Below, in pieces: positions 11,501-22,993 of a DNA stretch of 64,000 nt. The translations under genes were made by a program, and so were the position numbers. Origin of the DNA: Lineolata rhizophorae (taxonomy: Eukaryota > Ascomycota > Dothideomycetes > Lineolatales > Lineolataceae); NCBI GenBank assembly GCA_010093515.1, contig MU001681.1, forward strand, positions 385,566 to 449,565. The letters run 5' to 3'. How positions within the stretch are numbered: the stretch's first letter is position 1; each line of letters begins with the position of its first letter. The notes below the pieces were generated by a model, which saw only the letters and a list, made by a program, of their open reading frames with translations, did no database searches and was not told the DNA's origin.

Positions 11501-14500
11501 CTCTGATAGTTTAACCGCTATCAGCGGGTCTACGGACTCCTAAAATGATAGCCAGTTTTTAGGAACGGCTGGAGGGGCCTTCTGGGCTTGCTCATCTCCC
11601 CCGGCAGTGTGTCGCTCGTATTGCACTATCTCGGGCTGATGCGAATATTCTCTTGACCATTTTTTCGTCATTCTTCGTGTCTTGGACACGTGTTTGAAGA
11701 AGATATTGATTAATTTCATTATTATCCAGTAATAGTTCATTAGTTGCATTAGTTCTCTGCGATGTCCTAACGAAGCGGCTGTCATGTCCAGGTGTATGTA
11801 TTTATACCTCGTGATAGCTGTTCTTGGTGTTGATGCCGGCCAAACGGTAATACGTCAAAGCAAAGTGCGCCCGTATAGACGCTGGCCCGCGTTAGTGGTA
11901 GTGTAAGCGTTTGAGCTGTTCTATTTTTGTTAAGTTCTTCTATGATGAATATTAAGCTGCTGGACTCTTGAGGCTGGAAATGGCGCAATGCGATTTGTAC
12001 TACGTGTATCTAACATTAGTACCTCATTGCTCGTCACAGTATCTGCCTGTGACATAACGATAGTGTTGAGATGACGCGTAGCATGAAACAGGTTGCAAGT
12101 CCAATTCTCGAGATTGAGGAAATAACAGCCGGTGATGTCGCAATATCTAGCAATATAGCGACAGCCGCATGTGGTCTCCGTCTCGCCACATGGGGTCAGA
12201 CAATGGGGTCAGACAGCGCCTTAAGACCACAGTGGAGCCCAGCACTTCAAAAAGCCTTGCTATGAGGTCTTTTGGTATTCTCGTGCTCGGCTCTTGACAG
12301 TGACGTCTTCACGTCTCAAGGTTCCAGCGGCGCTGGCGGTCGCCTACGGCAGCGGCCCAAACTATTGTTTCACGGTGCAGCCAAGGACTACTTCGCAGCC
12401 TTCTCATCATACAACGATGTGCCGACACGCCTCGAATGCAGCAGTCGCTCATGTATGAACAACACATATGGCAAACAGCGGCGAGGCCTGCTACGAGGAA
12501 CACTTCTTTGTTGCGATATCATTTGGCTATCACTGACGACACGAACCTCGAAGCCAGCTCTGTCACGGCCAGGACTCAGTGTCATTTAGCTCGAAGGTAT
12601 CCTCCGACTAGTCCATTTGTCCATACGAATACAACGTTATGCTACTCCAACCGTTCATACGCTAACTTCTGTCTCCAACCCCGTAGCTCACAGCGCTGCG
12701 TATGCTCAAGCCCCCCAATACTCGTCGAAACAGCAGGCAAAATGCCTTTTTTGCCAACCGAATAACGAACGTATATCTTCGTCGCACATCCACTCTTCTA
12801 ACCGTCCAGGCAAGCACGATTGCTGGAATAAAAAGACGCAATCTTCTAGCGCTATCGCGACAAAGAGTCCCAACCCATGATACATCTCGCGAAGCAAGTG
12901 GGCAAAGGAGGGCCTCACAATGCAATCGATGTCGTGCCGCAGAAATATGAACGCAAGGTCCATATTGGAGGATGCCGCCAGCTAATCCATCTGCTTCTGT
13001 GTGACTTCGTCTTCCGACCACGCAGCGATTGCTTGCTGGCGACATCTTCTATGGCTGGCACCAGTCCAGAAAGATTCGAGGAATTCCCAAACGGATTGGG
13101 GTCCTTCAACCGGGTTACAAAGAGTTCGTAGGCCCAGCAGAGGCCTTGACATGCCAGGTTTGGATATAATGAGTCTCTTGGGACTTAGGCGTTTGGCGTG
13201 CATGCTAGTATACCTGCACATACTTGCTATCCGTCAGAACACAATGGATACTTGGTAGCTCTAGCTTACGTGGTAAAGGTTAATATCGACCTATGGAACC
13301 ATGTATTGGAGTGCTTGATGAAGCTCTGAGGCTACGAATAAGAGTGCAGTGAAAAAGATCGCTTCATTTTTGGCGTCACTGTATCTTACAAGGCAAGGGC
13401 CGCAAAGAAGGAAGACTTGCCACGATCAGGTTTGTATTGCCTAGTAATCCACAGGGCAACGACACCAATGCAGCGCAGCCCTCAAGTTCTCGCCGTAGTT
13501 TCTCGTATCCGAACGTTAGGGCCTGCCCTCGAGCTGGCCGGCACCTCCTAGTTATAGCAGGAGTTAGCAACATATACAACTGTCTCCGCCGAAGATATTC
13601 CTGACATTGCCTATACGCGGGATATATCTCTGGCTAACTCCGCTGCCGGCGAAGGACGGTCTCCTACTGTAAAGCACATATACGACAACAGACTGGAATT
13701 CAACTCTTTTTGCTGCGCTTGCCTGCTGACCGCGGCTGTCTAGCTGTTCGGATGCATAGGTCTGCCCCTGCGTACCAGAGCCCTCTGCGACATCATCATG
13801 GGCACACTCGTATTCGTACAATACAAACGTTTTTCGTTGGTGCTCGCTATTCTTGCTAGTCGCAGGCTGCCGATCGCGGATTGTGAGACGCTCTGCTTCA
13901 AGGAACAAAATAGATCCGCGAGGTACTTCGCAAAATAGAGGGAAATTCTCAAGAATTGAGAACTTCAAAACTTGCTGCAGCAGGACCATCCGACTCCTCA
14001 AAATGCACAAAATAAATTGTACTAGATAAGCCAATCTTCATGGTGCATAGTTTTGGCGGTTTAGGGGTGCGTGTCTGTGCGATCCGGGTGTGTAGCTCGC
14101 GGTCCTCGTCCTCGGTTCCAGATGCGTGCTCCAAAGAGCGTGCCACTTGAAAATACGTACAATGCACTGGTTGCCCTAAAATCGACACCTTTACGCATGC
14201 CTGGTTTCCAAGGCGGGCGTTTAGAACTTAGTATCCTTGAGCCACGGAAGCGTGATGGAGAGACAGGAAATCGGGGGAATCCTCCTAGGGCCAAAAGGTA
14301 TCCATGGCAAAAGCACACAGAGAATTCGGTGCAAAGAGAAACATAGATAAAGTATAGTAGCAACATCTGCTTCTTTACGAATCTGTTGCGCCACACTAGT
14401 CAGCATTCCATATTCTTGGGCGCGATGTGCTGCTCTATAGACGCGAGATGGCTCTTCCGAGACAAAGAAGGCCGTGCTATAGCACAAATCTACGTACAGT

Positions 14501-15656
14501 AGAGAGAACTGCAATAAGAGAAAGTAAGAAATAATTGTTTCTAAAATCACCTAATACATAGACTTCGAAACCTGCACAAAAGCGTACAGACCAATATCAA
14601 GACGTCGTTCCTTTATACTAATCGAATATTTAGCTCACAGTTGCTAGGGTGCCTCGGCTACATATATTTTGCTTTCTATTTTTGAACACGTGGTGGATGA
14701 TGATAGCGTTCTAAGAAGAGAACCAAAATTTATTGAGATCCAAGACCAAAAGGCACTGACACCACATTGGAATATAGTTCTTTTTTTTAGAGGCGTCGCC
14801 CTAGATTGCCCTTTTACAAATTAGCTTAGAGAGCTAAAACATTTATTTAATTTACTTTGTCGGGATTTGAACACATTGTAAGCTTGTACTGGTCAAATAG
14901 AAGCGTCACGTGGCGGACATCAAAGTGCGGTCTACTACGTAGGCCGCAGAAGGAAGAATGCCCTAAATACCTCGACGCAGAGCATACATTAAATGGACTC
15001 ACACAATACAATATAATTTGCTCACAGTTTCTATTGACTGGCCCGCTCAATGCAGCCCCAGCGAGGGATCAACGCTGAGACGAGCTTGTTCCTTGCCATT
15101 GAGTAGCAGATAGACTGTTGCAGCCCAAAAGCACGAAGAGGATTAGGCCATTTTAATATGCGAGAATCACTCATCCCATATAAGCCCCAAAAGCACTACA
15201 AAGTTAAGCTACATATATTTGAACTCCTCTTTAGTACATATCAATTTTATCATTTCGTCCGTCGCTGCACTCGTTGAGATGGATGTTGCCAAACGATCTA
15301 GAAACAAGTTATGGAGTGCCCGCGCCAATTCCAGGCAACTTCTTAGACCGAAGGTACAACACGATCGCCCAAAGAATAGCTTGGTAATTACTGTCCGCTA
15401 ACTTGCACTATGTGTCCCTAATGCTCATAAGTTCGAGGTAGCATTGCTAAATTCTTGTATGCTCCATAAAACTGTTAGACTGTCGATCCGTGGTTCCGTA
15501 TCCGCGCGAGTAAGGGTCTGGAGCACCACGAGCTCCACGAACCATGAAACCAACAAGACGGGAACGCCCAGCTACAATTTCCAGACCCATTCGGGAACTC
15601 CACCAGCACCACGAAAACCCCCCCTCTTATCATCGAGCCCGACGTTGCATCCAGCC
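8528..15656. other. 7.1 kb gene-poor stretch
   Basis: The first 400-600 bases are the hsf1 leader and promoter. Around 9,050-9,600 the DNA is GC-rich; from about 9,900 to 15,400 it is of mixed to AT-rich composition. Only short frames occur, often on both strands at once, and none shows a family motif. A 13-bp direct duplication (atggggtcagaca) sits at 12190-12215. On the minus strand, frames at about 12,660-13,220 and 13,560-14,030 look vaguely protein-like but are broken and unrecognised. The last kilobase before 15,657 is the presumed promoter of the amine oxidase. Confidence 0.6.
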
Positions 15657-16964
15657 ATGCCCGAGCCCGGCAGCGTTCTCATCGTAGGCGCCGGCACGTT
15701 CGGCGCCAGCACCGCATACCACCTCTCGCTCACGCATCCCTCACCCTCGCAAATCATGCTCCTTGACCGCACTCCCCTGCCCCCGCGTCCCGCCGCATCG
15801 ACCGACATCAACAAGATCGTGCGCGAGGACTACTCGTCCGCATTCTACATGGCACTGGCAGTCGAGGCCATGCAGGCGTGGCTTACGATGTCCTGCCTAC
15901 GCAACGAGGTCGGCGAGCGCCTGTTCAAACGGACGGGCTGGGTCGCCGTATCGAAGAAGGGCAGCGATGTGGCGAGGCGGATCCGCGAGAACTTTGGCAA
16001 GAGGGGCGTGACGAATGCGGAGGACGTGGATTTGGAACAAGAGATTAGGGAGAGGTGGAGTATGGTGTTTGGCGAGAGCGATTTGAGCGCCATGGAGAGC
16101 GCGTATTTCAACCCGAATCCGGGGATCGCTGACGCGGGCGTTGCGCTTGAGAAGATGGCACGGGAAGCCATGGACAGAGGAGTACGGTTTGCTGTCGGCG
16201 ATGCGGTGGAGCTCGTGCTAGAGGATGGGAAGGCTATTGGTGTTAGGACGTTAGATGGCATTGTTCACAAGGCAGAAAAGATTATTCTTGCCACGGGGGC
16301 ATGGACAAGCGCATTGATGGCATCGACCGAAGACAAGCTTGACTTGCCAGACAGCCTGCGAGTTGAGAGCCAAGTGGTAGCCGCCGGCGTATGTGTCGTC
16401 CATTACAAACTCGAGGATGTGGAATATGAAGAGCTGAAGAATATGCCTGTTGTCATATTTGGCGAGTCTGGCGACCTGCAGCCGCCGCCGGCGAGGAGTA
16501 GACTACTGAAGTTTACCAACGCTGTTTCGTTCACCAACACTGTGACGACTGCCAGCGGCCGGAAGATATCAGCACCTCCGACCCGTGACCAGGGCATTGT
16601 CGGAGAGAAGCTAAAGAAGGAGACAATTGAAACACACGTGAGGAAGGTGATGCCAAGGTTTGCGGACCGAAAGGTGGAGTACTGGAGGCTTTGCTGGGAC
16701 AGCATTGCGCCGAAACAAGACCACGTCATTTGCAGGCATCCTGATGAACGGCTCAGCAATGTTTATTTTGCGATCGGCGGAAGCTTCCATAGCTACAAGT
16801 TCCTGCCGGTTATAGGGAAGTATGTTAGCAACGTTGTTCAAGGCGTAAGTAACGGTGAGGAGAGACACAAAGCTTGGTCTTGGAAGATGGGTAACGGCGG
16901 CGGACGGGGCGCTCATGAGAAGGCGATTCCACGAAGAGAACTCTGCCAGGTTGAATGTGAGTAA
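15657..16964 (+). CDS. FAD-dependent amine oxidase (amadoriase / sarcosine oxidase / pipecolate oxidase type)
   Basis: Single-exon 435-aa protein starting at the ATG at 15657 (MPEPGSVLIVGAGTFG); the frame is open upstream to 15444, but the N-terminal Rossmann motif GAGTFGASTAYHL begins right after the chosen start. ASTDINKIVREDY matches the conserved block after the FAD-binding beta-alpha-beta unit. WRLCWDSIAP places a Cys where family members attach FAD covalently, and AIGGSFHSYKFLPVIGKYV is the C-terminal FAD-contact block. The end, RGAHEKAIPRREL, is typical for fungal members. These enzymes oxidise N-methyl or N-alkyl amino acids (sarcosine, L-pipecolate, saccharopine, fructosyl amino acids), releasing H2O2. 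The exact substrate cannot be read off. No C-terminal peroxisomal SKL is present. It stands alone between gene-poor regions. Confidence 0.88.
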   Translation: MPEPGSVLIVGAGTFGASTAYHLSLTHPSPSQIMLLDRTPLPPRPAASTDINKIVREDYSSAFYMALAVEAMQAWLTMSCLRNEVGERLFKRTGWVAVSKKGSDVARRIRENFGKRGVTNAEDVDLEQEIRERWSMVFGESDLSAMESAYFNPNPGIADAGVALEKMAREAMDRGVRFAVGDAVELVLEDGKAIGVRTLDGIVHKAEKIILATGAWTSALMASTEDKLDLPDSLRVESQVVAAGVCVVHYKLEDVEYEELKNMPVVIFGESGDLQPPPARSRLLKFTNAVSFTNTVTTASGRKISAPPTRDQGIVGEKLKKETIETHVRKVMPRFADRKVEYWRLCWDSIAPKQDHVICRHPDERLSNVYFAIGGSFHSYKFLPVIGKYVSNVVQGVSNGEERHKAWSWKMGNGGGRGAHEKAIPRRELCQVECE

Positions 16965-18043
16965 TTCGCAGCGTCCAGGAGGTCTAATAATACCGGTAAG
17001 TTCTCTCCTGTGTTCTCGAAGTCAAGCGCAAGGTCTCTCGCAACCAAACAAATTGGCAGAATACGACGCTCGATTTTGATGACTTCTAAACTGTAAACTT
17101 TGTTCAGCCATTTTGGTCTTTTTTTTTTTCTGTAAGCACATGTCAGGCAGGATACCTGAGGAGGCAGGATACCTGAGGAGGCAGGATACCTGAGGAGGCA
17201 GATATGGAAACATAGCTACGTAAATACATGCTGCATTGAAACTTGCTCCCTGTCCAGCATTTTAGCTAAACTATTGCGCTCTTAGCACTGATACAGAGTT
17301 TCTGCAAGACCCCAATATATCTTTTGAGGCCTTTGCAAAGCCCAGCAAGCCATTCAGGGTAACACATCGCCGTGGTTTTTATTTTTGGAGTTCACGCGCG
17401 CCACAAACTGCCTCGTGAACAGCTTTGGTAGAGCCGAAAACAGCCCTGGCCCACCTGGTTGGGTCGATTTCGGCTATCTCAATTCACATAGCTAAGCGAG
17501 CCTCTTATCCGACCAACAAGAAACGTCTCCGTCCGCACTCCGGACGCTCTCTACTGCTCAAAAGCTGCCCGCACACATATTCACAATCGCGCTAAAGGCT
17601 CTAGCTTTGTGGAGCTCTTGGAGTTGGTGCGCAACTGAGCCGGAGGTTTGCGCTGCAGGCTGTCATCATAGTCTCGCAGCGCCGCCGGTCAGATCATACC
17701 CTGCGCCCTACTTTCTCTCCCACACCTTGTTGCCCACTCTCACGCGCTCTGGCACCCTCTTGCTTCGTCGAATAGTCCTTGAACTTTGGTTTTTGCCTAA
17801 GGGCAGCTTGTGTGAGGCTTCCTGGAGGTGTTGTGTCCTATCGCAGGCGCTGACAGCCTCAAGGATCAAACCCACCAAGCTCCGCCTCGTCAAGCGGTCT
17901 CTCATAACATTCCTAGCCATCCGGCGTGAACTCTCTGGTGGATCTTGCTGGCCCATTCCCTGCGGTATCCTTGTGGAGGTAGGACCCGTAAGGCTAGCTT
18001 CACCTTTCCGTCTGTAGTCTCTCCGTCCTAAGCTCCGCCAACC
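16965..18043. other. intergenic between the amine oxidase and trs33
   Basis: Contains the 17-bp tandem repeat at 17144-17201 described separately. The segment 17,400-18,040 is probably the trs33 promoter and leader; its 136-aa open frame (17607-18017) has no family features. Confidence 0.6.
17144..17201. repeat. 17-bp tandem repeat, about 3.4 copies
   Basis: Copies of gaggcaggatacctgag at 17161-17177 and 17178-17194 are exact, preceded by a one-base variant at 17144-17160 and followed by a partial copy to 17201. The unit includes the near-palindrome caggatacctg. It lies just 3' of the amine oxidase gene, after a T-run at 17120-17129. Confidence 0.9.
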
Positions 18044-19538
18044 ATGTCGTTTGATGCCGCATCCGCGATACACTCCGCGGGGCCCGACCCGAGCTCTGCG
18101 CACGTCAGCCTCTCCTGCCTAGACTTTCTCCTTATTGAGCTCGTTCCCATGGCACAGCGGCTCGCCGAGGAGCTCGCCAAGCGCGAAGAAGAGTGGATGC
18201 GCGGCACGAGTGGCGTGACGGCCGGTTCGGAGAGCAAACGACGCTCGGGCGACACCATGGTGAGCACTGGGATGAGAACTCCCAGAGATAGTGGATCCAC
18301 TGCAGCCGCAGGAGGGAGCTCGAGTGGCGCTGCCGCAACGGCGGGCTCGGGAACGGTTGGCGGCGCAGTTTCTGGGACGGGGATAGCGGCGGATGATGAT
18401 GAGGTTCGGGAGGCGGTCTTTTATCGCCTCGAGATGCTAGGATATAGGGTTGGATTGGGAATTGCTGAGAGGTAAGTTAGCTTTTTTTTCGCGTTGGCTG
18501 GGAAACAAGAATATGAGTAAAACGTCTGAAGAGCGAATCCACGATCGGGACGCATTGCCTACTGGCAATATTGATTAGTTGATGGATCGTCGTTGTATGC
18601 CTGCGCTCTAGACACATACCTACAACTATAACGAGTCCGTTGAGGCCATTTTGGAATCGTGTCTTTATAGATAGGTCTCTATGTTTGTGCGATTTAGGTG
18701 GCAGGGCGGGTGGTGCTATGTCTTTGGGCATGCCCAAAAGGCGGGAGCACAATAGGCCATCACCTTCATTGCCCTCGTCCAAGTAGCCGCGTGATTTCGC
18801 TTCGTTAACTTTATATACCATAACTCATCTACTGACTTTCCCTCTCCCTCTTCTTCTCTCTCAGGTTCTCGAGAGACAAGCCACGTTTTACGGACACACT
18901 CGACGTCATCAAGTTCCTCTGCAAAGACCTCTGGTCCATCGTATTCCGGAAGCAAATCGATAACCTCAAAACCAATCACCGCGTAAGTTGGCGTCCTATT
19001 CGTCTTCTACGATTTGGACTGTGTTTGCCGTCGGCTTATTATCGCTTCCGACTTCTGCTGATGCTCATGTTGCCGCTTCAGGGTATCTTCGTCCTCACCG
19101 ACAACAACTTCAAGCCTCTCGGACGTATAAGTGTTGAAAAACACCACCATGGTGTATTGCAAGAATCACAACCTGTGAGTACACTCCGTTCTTATCTGCT
19201 TATTGATACGTTGATCTTCGGCTGTCATCATCTGCTTGGTGTGCTTCATGTTTTGAATTCTGCCCTTCCTTCTGCATATTTTGACAACTGGTAATCGTCA
19301 TGTATTCATGGCTTCATTCGTAATTGTTCTCTGCGTCGCCTACTCTTGCTCATTTCTGCTTCTGTTTTTGACTTGTGCCTTCATTACGCTGATGTCTATC
19401 ATGTAGTTCCTCTTTTTCCCCACCGGTATTATACGGGGCTGCCTTGCGGCGATGGGTATCGAAGCCTCTGTTCAGGGTGAGACACCAGGCCTCCCGAGCG
19501 CCAGCTTTCAAATTCGCACAGCCGGCGCCAAGCCCTGA
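18044..19538 (+). CDS. trs33: TRAPP complex subunit Trs33 (TRAPPC6)
   Basis: Four exons: 18044-18471, 18865-18982, 19082-19174 and 19407-19538, giving 256 aa. The frame matches Trs33/TRAPPC6: start [20 protein letters not shown], then [56 protein letters not shown] and the C-terminal [24 protein letters not shown] is the Rab guanine-nucleotide exchange and tethering complex of Golgi traffic. Compared with the usual 150-200 aa, the protein is long because of a Gly/Ala/Ser-rich insert at roughly residues 55-115, between the first helix and the FYRLE helix. Intron 1 (393 bp) and intron 3 (232 bp) are long for this genome; all ends are GT/AG. Confidence 0.95.
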
Positions 19539-20504
19539 GGGGCCTCTTGTGACTGCAGTGCACCGTGAGTGTTTTCCATGGCCCGGTCGTGACGACGAGA
19601 TCATCAAGTCACACCCACAGGGCATCATGGGCGAGGTGTTCTTGGCCTGTCGGAAGGTTGCCCGCGTTGATGAAGTTAAGGGTCAATGGGTGTGGGTTTG
19701 AGGAGTCTTCTAAAAGGCCACAGGATGGAGTATGGGCGTGTTATCAAAAGTTCTGGGCTTATGAGCCTGGAGACTAAATGGCATATGGGACGTATGACAA
19801 GTTGAGCATGCTACTCTATGTTGAGCTGTAGTGCCGCGGCTTTGTTTGATGATGCTGTCTACGCCTACAACTAGCAATGGAGCATATTACAACAGCATCA
19901 GCTACGGTGCTGTTCTAGGTTCTAGTTTCTGCACAACATGCTGTAGTAAAGGTTTCTACATTCATAACTCCATAGGTTCACATTCTTGTGATTCTCCTTG
20001 CGTCAAACATAACATCTTCATTACCACCAAGATCTTTCCGCGCTACAAGTCTTTTATCGTAGGCAAATGTACAAATGGGTTTTGCCTTCCAAAAGCACAT
20101 CCTTTTTAGACCATCATACCTCTATTTCTTCCCAGATTCTGGTCGCTTACAAATAATCCTAAGACTTTCTTACAATTTAGCTTCGAATATCAAGTCTGGA
20201 TCTAGATTCAATTGTTATGAAGGTTTGCTGGTGCTATTAGACACATCACAAAGCTTACATTTCGCAGTTATTTACGGCGTGATAGTCTAACACGAGACTA
20301 CTAGGACAACATATATCTCTTGAAGTACCTATCCAATTTGCATGTTTAACCTTTCAATGCCTTGTCATAATCACACCCCGACCATTTTATCTCGTAGCCA
20401 GCATCAATCTCCCTTTTCAGCTCTGCTGTCCATATGTGGAAGTCGTTACTGTGCACTGTGCCAGAATCTGTTTTTGACTTTTGTATGAGTTTCTAAACGT
20501 GGGC

Positions 20505-20797
20505 TGCGATGTGTGATAGCTGTCTCACGGGTGTGCAGCGATTTGGTATTTCAGTGACAAACCCATTGGCGTCTCCTCGTCTGTGTATATGTTGGATAAA
20601 CTTCACTGCTGCGCGAGCAATCAGTGTTTCCAAATTCTCAGGACGAGGAATGGATGCCTCGCGAGAGGTTACAGGAATGCCGCTGAGAAAGCGGGCCTCA
20701 ATTTGGTCTAGTTGAGAAGGCTACTTCGGTCATAACGATCCCGCTGATGCAGGTCGGTTTTGTTAGGAGCTTACCCTGTGGAGGAAATGTGCTTGAA
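20505..20797 (-). pseudogene. unrecognised coding-like remnant with an intron-like gap
   Basis: On the minus strand an open stretch reads QIEARFLSGIPVTSREASIP, then RPENLETLIARAAVKFIQHI and EIPNRCTPVRQL, which has the residue balance of a real protein. Just upstream of it, a GTAAGC donor and a TCAACTAG acceptor bracket about 65 bases, so it could be the last exon of an old gene. I do not recognise the family and find no intact upstream frame. Confidence 0.3.
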
Positions 20798-22027
20798 GAA
20801 ACGCGTTGCCGCTGGGCTAGCTGTTAGCCGTTCTCTGCAGATGGTGTGCGCCGCTAGACGCGCCAATGCTAGCTTCGAGCCAGGAGGCTGAAGGCAGTGT
20901 CGGGTTTAGAAATCGGACTATTGCCCGCCGTAAACAGCTTTCAGTTGCTGTTGCTAGACTTGTCGTTGTTGAGGAATCGACGTATTCTCGAGTTCGTGGC
21001 CGCCGAGACTAAAATGTGTCATCCGCGACGGACTGCGGCAGTCGGCGGTAATGAACCACCTACATGGAAGCGAGGCCGCCAGAAAGGCCGAGGGGTGCTG
21101 TTGTTTGTGCTGAGATGTCACCTTGCGATGACGGGGATCTAGCATAGGTCTTATTACCAACAAGGCCATAAACGTATTGTGCCCTTCAGCTATAAGCGCC
21201 GATAGACGAAGGCCATTTATTGGGGCGCTTGTCAACCAAGTTGATCAAGCTGTCATAAGTCGTATTCCCCAGGCTAGACCGTCCCTTCAAACGGTGCAGA
21301 CAGTGTCGGCGATGGAATCTTACCCGCGTGCGTACATTGGTCAAAGGACGGCAAGGTATTGGTCATAACTATGCATGGCCAGAATGAAACTATTAGCGAA
21401 ACCTCTAAGCGGTAGGTCTACCGTGATTTTGAAATTATGGCTTTGAATTGGAGCGAGTAACATACGCGGCCAGGTGGACTGTGATAGCTTGAAAAAAAAA
21501 ATAATACAAAATAAAAGTTGGGGGCAGGGGGAGTCATAAGGTATAAGTTGTCCTGATGTTGTAGGCAAAAGAAGAATGGATAGTGGGATTGCGGAAATAT
21601 CTAGAGAGACGCTTGAGCCTGTCGAAAACAGGTTCCAGGTTTTGGCGGCTCGTTTCTATCTGAAAGCAATCCTCATAGTTCATCCATGGACGTCAAGCCC
21701 CCTCCATTCTCCTTGCTCCTTTCATTGCTTCTTTCAACAGTTCACCGAGCTTTTCTTATGTGTCCCGTAAATCCTAGCCCTCATGTCCCCGATACTCACC
21801 ATGTCCGCCTTTAAGGGCTACCGTATCTGGGTTCTCTGAATTTGCCCCACACCTCCGTTTTGCTCTTTCCTCTTGCCCCATTAATATATGTGGTCTCGGC
21901 TTGGAATCCTGACAGTGTCAACTCTGGACGAGCTAAGTTTTTGCGTGTATGTCTTCGTTGGCGGCCGGGTCCCTTGGAAGCCCCGGTTCCAGACTATTTC
22001 GAATTAGTTGCTTATCGTCCTCCCTTA

Positions 22028-22404
22028 GGTGATTTGCTCGAACTGCCAGCGTTTGGTAGTCTCTAGTTGGGTGCGCGCATAGATCTCGGCGTGAAATTGC
22101 GAGATCTTGGTGGGGAGGTCCCGCTCGACCTCGAGATCCGTCAAGACCTTACCAGCCGACTGCTGGCCAATTCCTTCCTTGAAATGGTTGAGGATTTCTG
22201 GTGGCGCCAGTTCGTCAACTGGGCGGGAATGAGCGGCTGCAGGTGCCACTCGAGGTAGCGCGTGGACTGGTGGAGAGGGATGTGCACCACCAGGTCCAAA
22301 GCCGCAAATATGCGGTCTGTGGCCTCGACCCGCTTTTCAAACTTGAGGTATTTATCCCAGAAGGGATGGGACATGTCTTTTAGTCCCACGGTGTCCCTTC
22401 CGGG
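22028..22404 (-). pseudogene. prp39: fragment of PRP39 (U1 snRNP splicing factor)
   Basis: About 125 residues of a PRP39-like HAT-repeat protein survive. The first part reads DMSHPFWDKYLKFEKRVEAT and IFAALDLVVHIPLHQSTRYL (about 22,404-22,245). The next part, in another frame, reads SRPVDELAPPEILNHFKEGI and IYARTQLETTKRWQFEQ (to about 22,028). Both parts fall in the right order for Prp39, which helps U1 snRNP choose 5' splice sites. The frame change near 22,245 and loss of the residues normally between RYFER and the Pro-Leu-Asp-Glu-Leu block argue for a broken copy. No sign of the N-terminal or C-terminal HAT repeats was seen on either side. A short unspliced intron cannot be excluded, but no good GT/AG pair bridges the two frames. 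Confidence 0.75.
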
Positions 22405-22816
22405 ATAATAATCAAGGAAGGCGCCGTGGGAATTTGGGATTTTGGCCCTCAGACCAGTTTCTAGAGGGTTGCCCCTCTCTTCCATCATAAACGATGGGGA
22501 AATGAGGCCCGCTAGCCTATGCAGTGCAGGGCCTGCCGGAAACCCTCTATTATTATGTTAGAACGTGGACGATTTCGTGCGGACAATATAGTTGCAGAAG
22601 TTTACCTTTCTGGGGCCGACTGTCGTCGGCCTTGATGGACCCTCGCATCCCCACATGTTGGTGTTGAGTTCAACGCCTGTGGAAATACGAGTGTGGAGGA
22701 GGAAATAGGCATGTAGAGAAGCAGACTTTTCTGGCTATTTATCCTTGCCGCCTACCGAATTTAGGCAGTTGAGTAGCCAGGGCGGCCGGGGCACATTTCA
22801 AAGGCCGAAGGTGACC

Positions 22817-22993
22817 TTAACGCCGTTTTAGGCGCAGGGCCTTCTGAATGTCAGCGGCAACTTTACCCTTATTCAGGTCAGCAGGAATGCTCTCCAGTGA
22901 CTTATAGTGATACCAAAGCCCTTTCAGCTTAACGAAGACTCTTTGATGGCCAATGGTAGCCTCAATCTTTTTTAGGTCGGCGGTGGGCGCCTT
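22817..22993 (-). pseudogene. unrecognised lysine-rich coding-like remnant
   Basis: A 58-residue stretch, open from a stop just above 22993, contains DLKKIEATIGHQRVFVKLKG and WYHYKSLESIPADLNKGKVA and ends KALRLKRR before a stop at 22817. It lacks a start codon. The residue balance (amphipathic, Lys-rich) is protein-like, whereas flanking frames are not. It lies 400 bp from the PRP39 fragment on the same strand; whether both came from one event is unknown. Family not recognised. Confidence 0.3.

Noticed and set aside
12300-14050. Possible heterokaryon-incompatibility (HET) gene remnant on the minus strand
   Set aside because: Frames are broken and Trp/Arg-rich in places, but I could not find the conserved HET blocks, so no family is claimed.
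14855-14930. tRNA-like B-box (gggatttgaacac) on the minus strand
   Set aside because: The flanking bases do not pair into a T-stem and no matching A-box, anticodon stem or acceptor stem could be drawn.
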